Part shown: positions 41,690 through 44,296 of the stretch, in pieces
How the letters are laid out: each line of letters opens with the position of its first letter
Numbering within the stretch: the stretch's first letter is position 1
From: Pseudolachnospira sp964507035
Lineage (GTDB): Bacteria > Bacillota > Clostridia > Lachnospirales > Lachnospiraceae
NCBI GenBank assembly: GCA_964507035.1
Contig: CAZDOQ010000007.1
Coordinates: 1 to 44,296 of the forward strand
DNA: 44,296 bases
Direction: 5' to 3'
Notes under the pieces: generated by a model
Told to the model about the DNA's origin: nothing
Databases searched by the model: none
What the model saw: only the letters and a program-made list of their open reading frames with translations
Position numbers and translations under genes: made by a program

Positions 41690-41733
41690 CAAAAAATGGA
41701 GGCGGTTCCCTCTCCGTAAGGGGGACCGCCTCC
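41690..41733 (-). terminator. Intrinsic terminator of the modular hydrogenase operon
   Basis: On the minus strand a 13-bp GC-rich stem (41733-41721 with 41710-41698, one G-U pair, 10-nt loop) is followed by ATTTTTTG. It starts about 50 nt after the stop of the hydrogenase gene ending at 41785. Confidence 0.8.
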
Positions 41734-41784
41734 TGCCGTTTCATGCTCTCTGTTTCTTTCTTGACGCGTGTGCTCCGCTGCTCC

Positions 41785-43527
41785 CTATCTCTTGGCGGGA
41801 CTGAGTTTCATGGGCCAGGCGCTCTGGTCCGTGTGCAGCAGCTCATGGGCCTTGCGGGACATGGGCTTCTCCAGATAGTCCTCATACAGCTTTATGATGG
41901 CCGGATTCTCATGGGAGAAACGAACGGTGCTCTTAGCGTCCAGTTCATAGAGATACTCGCTGCGCGTCTCCGCCAGTTCCTGACCATCATGGATAGGCTG
42001 GCCGCCGCCGCCCACACAGCCGCCGGGACATGCCATGATCTCCACAAAGTCATACCGGACCTCCCCCCGGCGCAGGGCCTCCATCAGCTTTCTGGCGTTC
42101 CGAAGTCCGCTGACCGCCGCCACTTTCACCTTACTCCCGGCCATGTTGAACTCGCTTTCCCGCCATTCCTGGGGAGAGCGGATGGCCTGGAAGGAATCCG
42201 GCGCCGGATTTTTGCCGGAGATCAGATAGTAGGCGGAACGCAGGGCTGCCTCCATGACGCCGCCGGTGCTGCCGAAGATCACGCCGGCGCCGCTGCTGAT
42301 CCCTAATGGGCGGTCAAACTCTTCCTCCTCCAGCGTGTCCGCCATGATCCGGTCCGCCCGGATCATCCGGGCCAACTCCCGGGTGGTCAACACGCAGTCC
42401 ACGTCCTGACCGGCTCCGGCATCCCGCATTACCGGGATCTCCGCCTCGTACTTTTTGGCCACGCAGGGCATAATGGACACGCTGTAGATCTGGCTGGGAT
42501 CCACGTTTAACAACTTGGCATAGTAGGTTTTTGCCACCGCTCCAAACATCTGCTGGGGAGATTTGGCGGTGGACAGCCGGGACGCCATATCCGGGTACTG
42601 GGTCTTGATAAACCGGACCCAGCCGGGACAGCAAGAGGTGAACATGGGCTTTCCGGACTCCCGGATCTCCTCAAACCGGGAGAGGAACTCGCTTCCCTCC
42701 TCCATGATGGTCAAATCCGCGGAGAAGCTGGTGTCAAACACATAGTCGAAGCCCAGACGGCGCAGAACCGCCACCAGACGGCCCACCGTGGCCTTCTCCC
42801 GGGGAATGCCCAGGCTCTCAGCCCAGGATGTCCGCACCGCCGGAGCCACCTGGACCACCGTGATCTTCTTTGGATCTGCCATGGCATCCAACACCTGGTA
42901 CCAATCCTCCCGGCCCCGGAGCGCCGCCACCGGACAGTGGGTAATGCATTGACCGCAGAGGGTACAGTTAGAATCCTCAATCTTGCGCACGTTGGTCACG
43001 CCGATGGTGGTGCGGCCTCCGGTGTTGACCACATCCCACACGTTCATCCCCTGGACCTTGTCGCAGATCTGGAGGCAACGCATACAGCGGATACATTTCT
43101 GAGCCTTCCGGATCAGAGGGAATTGCTCCGGCCAGGGCTCCGGCGCCCAGTCGTCCGGGAAGGGATTGGAGACAATCCCCATATCGTTGGAGATCTGCTG
43201 CAGGTTACAGTTTCCGCTCCGCTCGCAGATGGCGCAACGGCTGTCATGTTGGGACAAGAGCAGCTGCAAGTTGGTCCGCCGCACGGAGCGGACCCTGGGG
43301 CTGTTGGTATAGATCTCCATCCCCTCCTGGGCCACTGTGTTGCAGGAAGTGATCAGTTTTTCCTTTCCGACCATCTCCACCACGCAGACCCGGCAGGCTG
43401 CAATCTCGTTGATTTCCTTCAGATAGCAGAGGCTGGGAATCCGGATTCCCGCAGAGGCGGCTGCCTCCAGCACCGTGGTCCCTTCCGGAACCGTCACCTT
43501 CTTATCGTCAATCTTCAAAGTTACCAT
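41785..43527 (-). CDS. hydA: Modular [FeFe]-hydrogenase large subunit (HydA/HndD type)
   Basis: This is the catalytic subunit of an NAD(P)/ferredoxin-linked hydrogenase. From the ATG at 43527 the 580-aa product has an N-terminal [2Fe-2S] domain (C34, C45, C48 and a fourth Cys near 62), a His-Cys cluster domain (HDSRCAICERSGNCNLQ), and two [4Fe-4S] sites (CIRCMRCLQICDK, CTLCGQCITHCPVAAL). The H-cluster domain has canonical TSCCPGW, MPCVAKKYE and EIMACPGGCVGGGGQP. The start overlaps the upstream oxidoreductase stop by 7 nt, so an in-frame ATG at 43584 is rejected. Electron-bifurcating function with that partner is plausible, as in acetogens that couple H2 to NAD(P)H and ferredoxin. Confidence 0.93.
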   Translation of the reverse strand: MVTLKIDDKKVTVPEGTTVLEAAASAGIRIPSLCYLKEINEIAACRVCVVEMVGKEKLITSCNTVAQEGMEIYTNSPRVRSVRRTNLQLLLSQHDSRCAICERSGNCNLQQISNDMGIVSNPFPDDWAPEPWPEQFPLIRKAQKCIRCMRCLQICDKVQGMNVWDVVNTGGRTTIGVTNVRKIEDSNCTLCGQCITHCPVAALRGREDWYQVLDAMADPKKITVVQVAPAVRTSWAESLGIPREKATVGRLVAVLRRLGFDYVFDTSFSADLTIMEEGSEFLSRFEEIRESGKPMFTSCCPGWVRFIKTQYPDMASRLSTAKSPQQMFGAVAKTYYAKLLNVDPSQIYSVSIMPCVAKKYEAEIPVMRDAGAGQDVDCVLTTRELARMIRADRIMADTLEEEEFDRPLGISSGAGVIFGSTGGVMEAALRSAYYLISGKNPAPDSFQAIRSPQEWRESEFNMAGSKVKVAAVSGLRNARKLMEALRRGEVRYDFVEIMACPGGCVGGGGQPIHDGQELAETRSEYLYELDAKSTVRFSHENPAIIKLYEDYLEKPMSRKAHELLHTDQSAWPMKLSPAKR

Positions 43528-44296
43528 CTGGAATTCCGACCCCCTTTCAAGATTCCATAGCCAAAGTGGTCGCACCGCAGGCAACGGCTGGCCTCCTGGG
43601 CCGCCTCCTCGTCTGTCATGCCGATCTCAATGTGCTCAAAATTTCCTTTCCGCTCGCCGGACTCCCGCTCTCTCAGGTTCACCCGGCCGCAAGGTTTCTT
43701 GTCCGCCAGATTGGCCTCCGGGATCTCCACGTCGCAGCTGATGTTGTGGTGGAATCCTAGATACTCGTCTATATTGGCCGCCGCCACTTTTCCGGCGGCA
43801 ATGGCCCGGATCACCGTGGCCGGGCCGGTAACACAGTCTCCGCCCACGAACACGCCGGGGATGTCTCCCTCCAGACTGTCGTCCACCGTCTGGAGAACGC
43901 CCCATTTAACCTCCAGGCCGAACTCCTCAAAGTGAGCGGTCTCGATGCCCTGGCCGATGGCGGTGATCACCACGTCGCAGGGAATCCGCACCGGATCCTC
44001 AGAGGCGTTCACCGGCCGGGGACGCCCCTGGGCGTCCATGGGACCGCAAATTTGGGGCTGAACCCACACGGCCTGGACGTTTCCTGCCTCGTCGGTCTCA
44101 ATCCGCAGCGGGGCGTTTAAGGTGATCAACTCTGCTCCCTCGGCAATAGCGCCTTCCACTTCCTCCGGCATGGCCGTCATGTCATTCCGGCGGCGCCGGT
44201 AGGCCACCATCACCTTGGCGGCGCCCAGGCGGATGGCGGTTCGGGTGCAGTCCATGGCCACGTTGCCGCCGCCCACAATGACCACCCGCTTGCCGG
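43521..44296 (-). CDS. GltD-like NAD(P)H oxidoreductase subunit, 3' part only
   Basis: The reading frame is open to the right window edge, so only the last 257 or so residues are seen. They contain the NAD(P)-binding loop VVIVGGGNVAMDCTRTAIRL, YRRRRNDMTAMPEEVEGA, VITAIGQGIET and the FAD-site GVFVGGDCVTGPATVIRAIA. The end is cysteine-bearing (ASRCLRCDHFGYG). This is the layout of the glutamate synthase small chain family, found fused or next to NuoF-like subunits in clostridial hydrogenase operons. It overlaps hydA by 7 nt, indicating a shared complex. Confidence 0.88.
   Translation of the reverse strand, partial: GKRVVIVGGGNVAMDCTRTAIRLGAAKVMVAYRRRRNDMTAMPEEVEGAIAEGAELITLNAPLRIETDEAGNVQAVWVQPQICGPMDAQGRPRPVNASEDPVRIPCDVVITAIGQGIETAHFEEFGLEVKWGVLQTVDDSLEGDIPGVFVGGDCVTGPATVIRAIAAGKVAAANIDEYLGFHHNISCDVEIPEANLADKKPCGRVNLRERESGERKGNFEHIEIGMTDEEAAQEASRCLRCDHFGYGILKGGRNSRW

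Larger units (their letters stand above)
41213..41719 (+). pseudogene. Broken DUF3786-type gene across the scaffold gap
   Basis: The 3' part (PGVPFFLVRLRFYHSDLEFP, PQLTVLSDENTLDFLHDETT, then NYVRICPLQTIL) resembles the C-terminus of the protein at 3108-3758. Before the gap, the frame with ARALHRFYQTFAGTPEGG looks like the preceding part of the domain. The two are joined only if one G is removed from the run of six at 41365-41370. No start codon or ribosome binding site is seen, and the N-terminal half of the domain is absent. It is either a 5'-truncated, frameshifted pseudogene or a gene damaged by misassembly. Its stop lies in the terminator loop of the opposing hydrogenase gene. Confidence 0.55.

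Overview
The window looks like a chromosomal segment (one scaffold join, marked by 100 Ns) from an anaerobic, fairly G+C-rich member of the Clostridia. A gut or anaerobic-digester Oscillospiraceae-like acetogen is my best guess. The assignment is inferred from a full set of carbonyl-branch Wood-Ljungdahl genes, two [FeFe]-hydrogenases, strong AGGAGG-type ribosome binding sites and Firmicutes-style promoters. No rRNA, tRNA, IS element, CRISPR array or origin was recognised.

Region 1 (about 0.2-18.9 kb, all minus strand) is a Wood-Ljungdahl locus. In transcription order it has a small nickel-handling cassette (His-rich protein, CooT, 76-aa protein), then metF - cooC2 - cooS/acsA - cooC1 - acsB2, then a second promoter and acsD - acsC - acsE - acsB1 - acsV - DUF3786 gene - folC - fchA - folD. 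Together these take methenyl/methylene/methyl-THF chemistry through the corrinoid protein to acetyl-CoA. Formate-THF ligase, formate dehydrogenase and metV are not in the window. Two complete, diverged acetyl-CoA synthase genes sit in the two adjacent units, and FolD lacks the cyclohydrolase lysine that the neighbouring FchA would make dispensable.

Region 2 (18.9-26.3 kb) starts with about 850 bp of AT-rich non-coding DNA. It is followed on the plus strand by a membrane-anchored AraC-type regulator, a TRAP transporter (dctQ-dctM-dctP) and an UlaG-like metallo-beta-lactamase-fold hydrolase. This is probably a carboxylate or sugar-acid uptake and processing unit.

Region 3 (26.3-36.8 kb) is an eleven-gene minus-strand operon with a divergent LysR gene: two cupins, an enolase-superfamily dehydratase, shikimate/quinate dehydrogenase-like and type II dehydroquinase-like proteins, a TctCBA transporter, a LarA-type racemase and a split UxaA/SuyAB-type lyase. 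It looks like a catabolic pathway for a polyhydroxy acid whose substrate I cannot name.

Region 4 (36.8-44.3 kb) holds an AEC transporter, cysK, ridA, an [FeFe]-hydrogenase with unusual H-cluster motifs, a broken DUF3786 gene spanning the scaffold gap, a canonical modular [FeFe]-hydrogenase and the end of a GltD-like NAD(P)H oxidoreductase.

A two-hairpin leader element occurs three times, each time directly in front of the ribosome binding site of an unrelated gene (folD, dctQ, the hydrolase). It is the clearest unexplained signal in the window.
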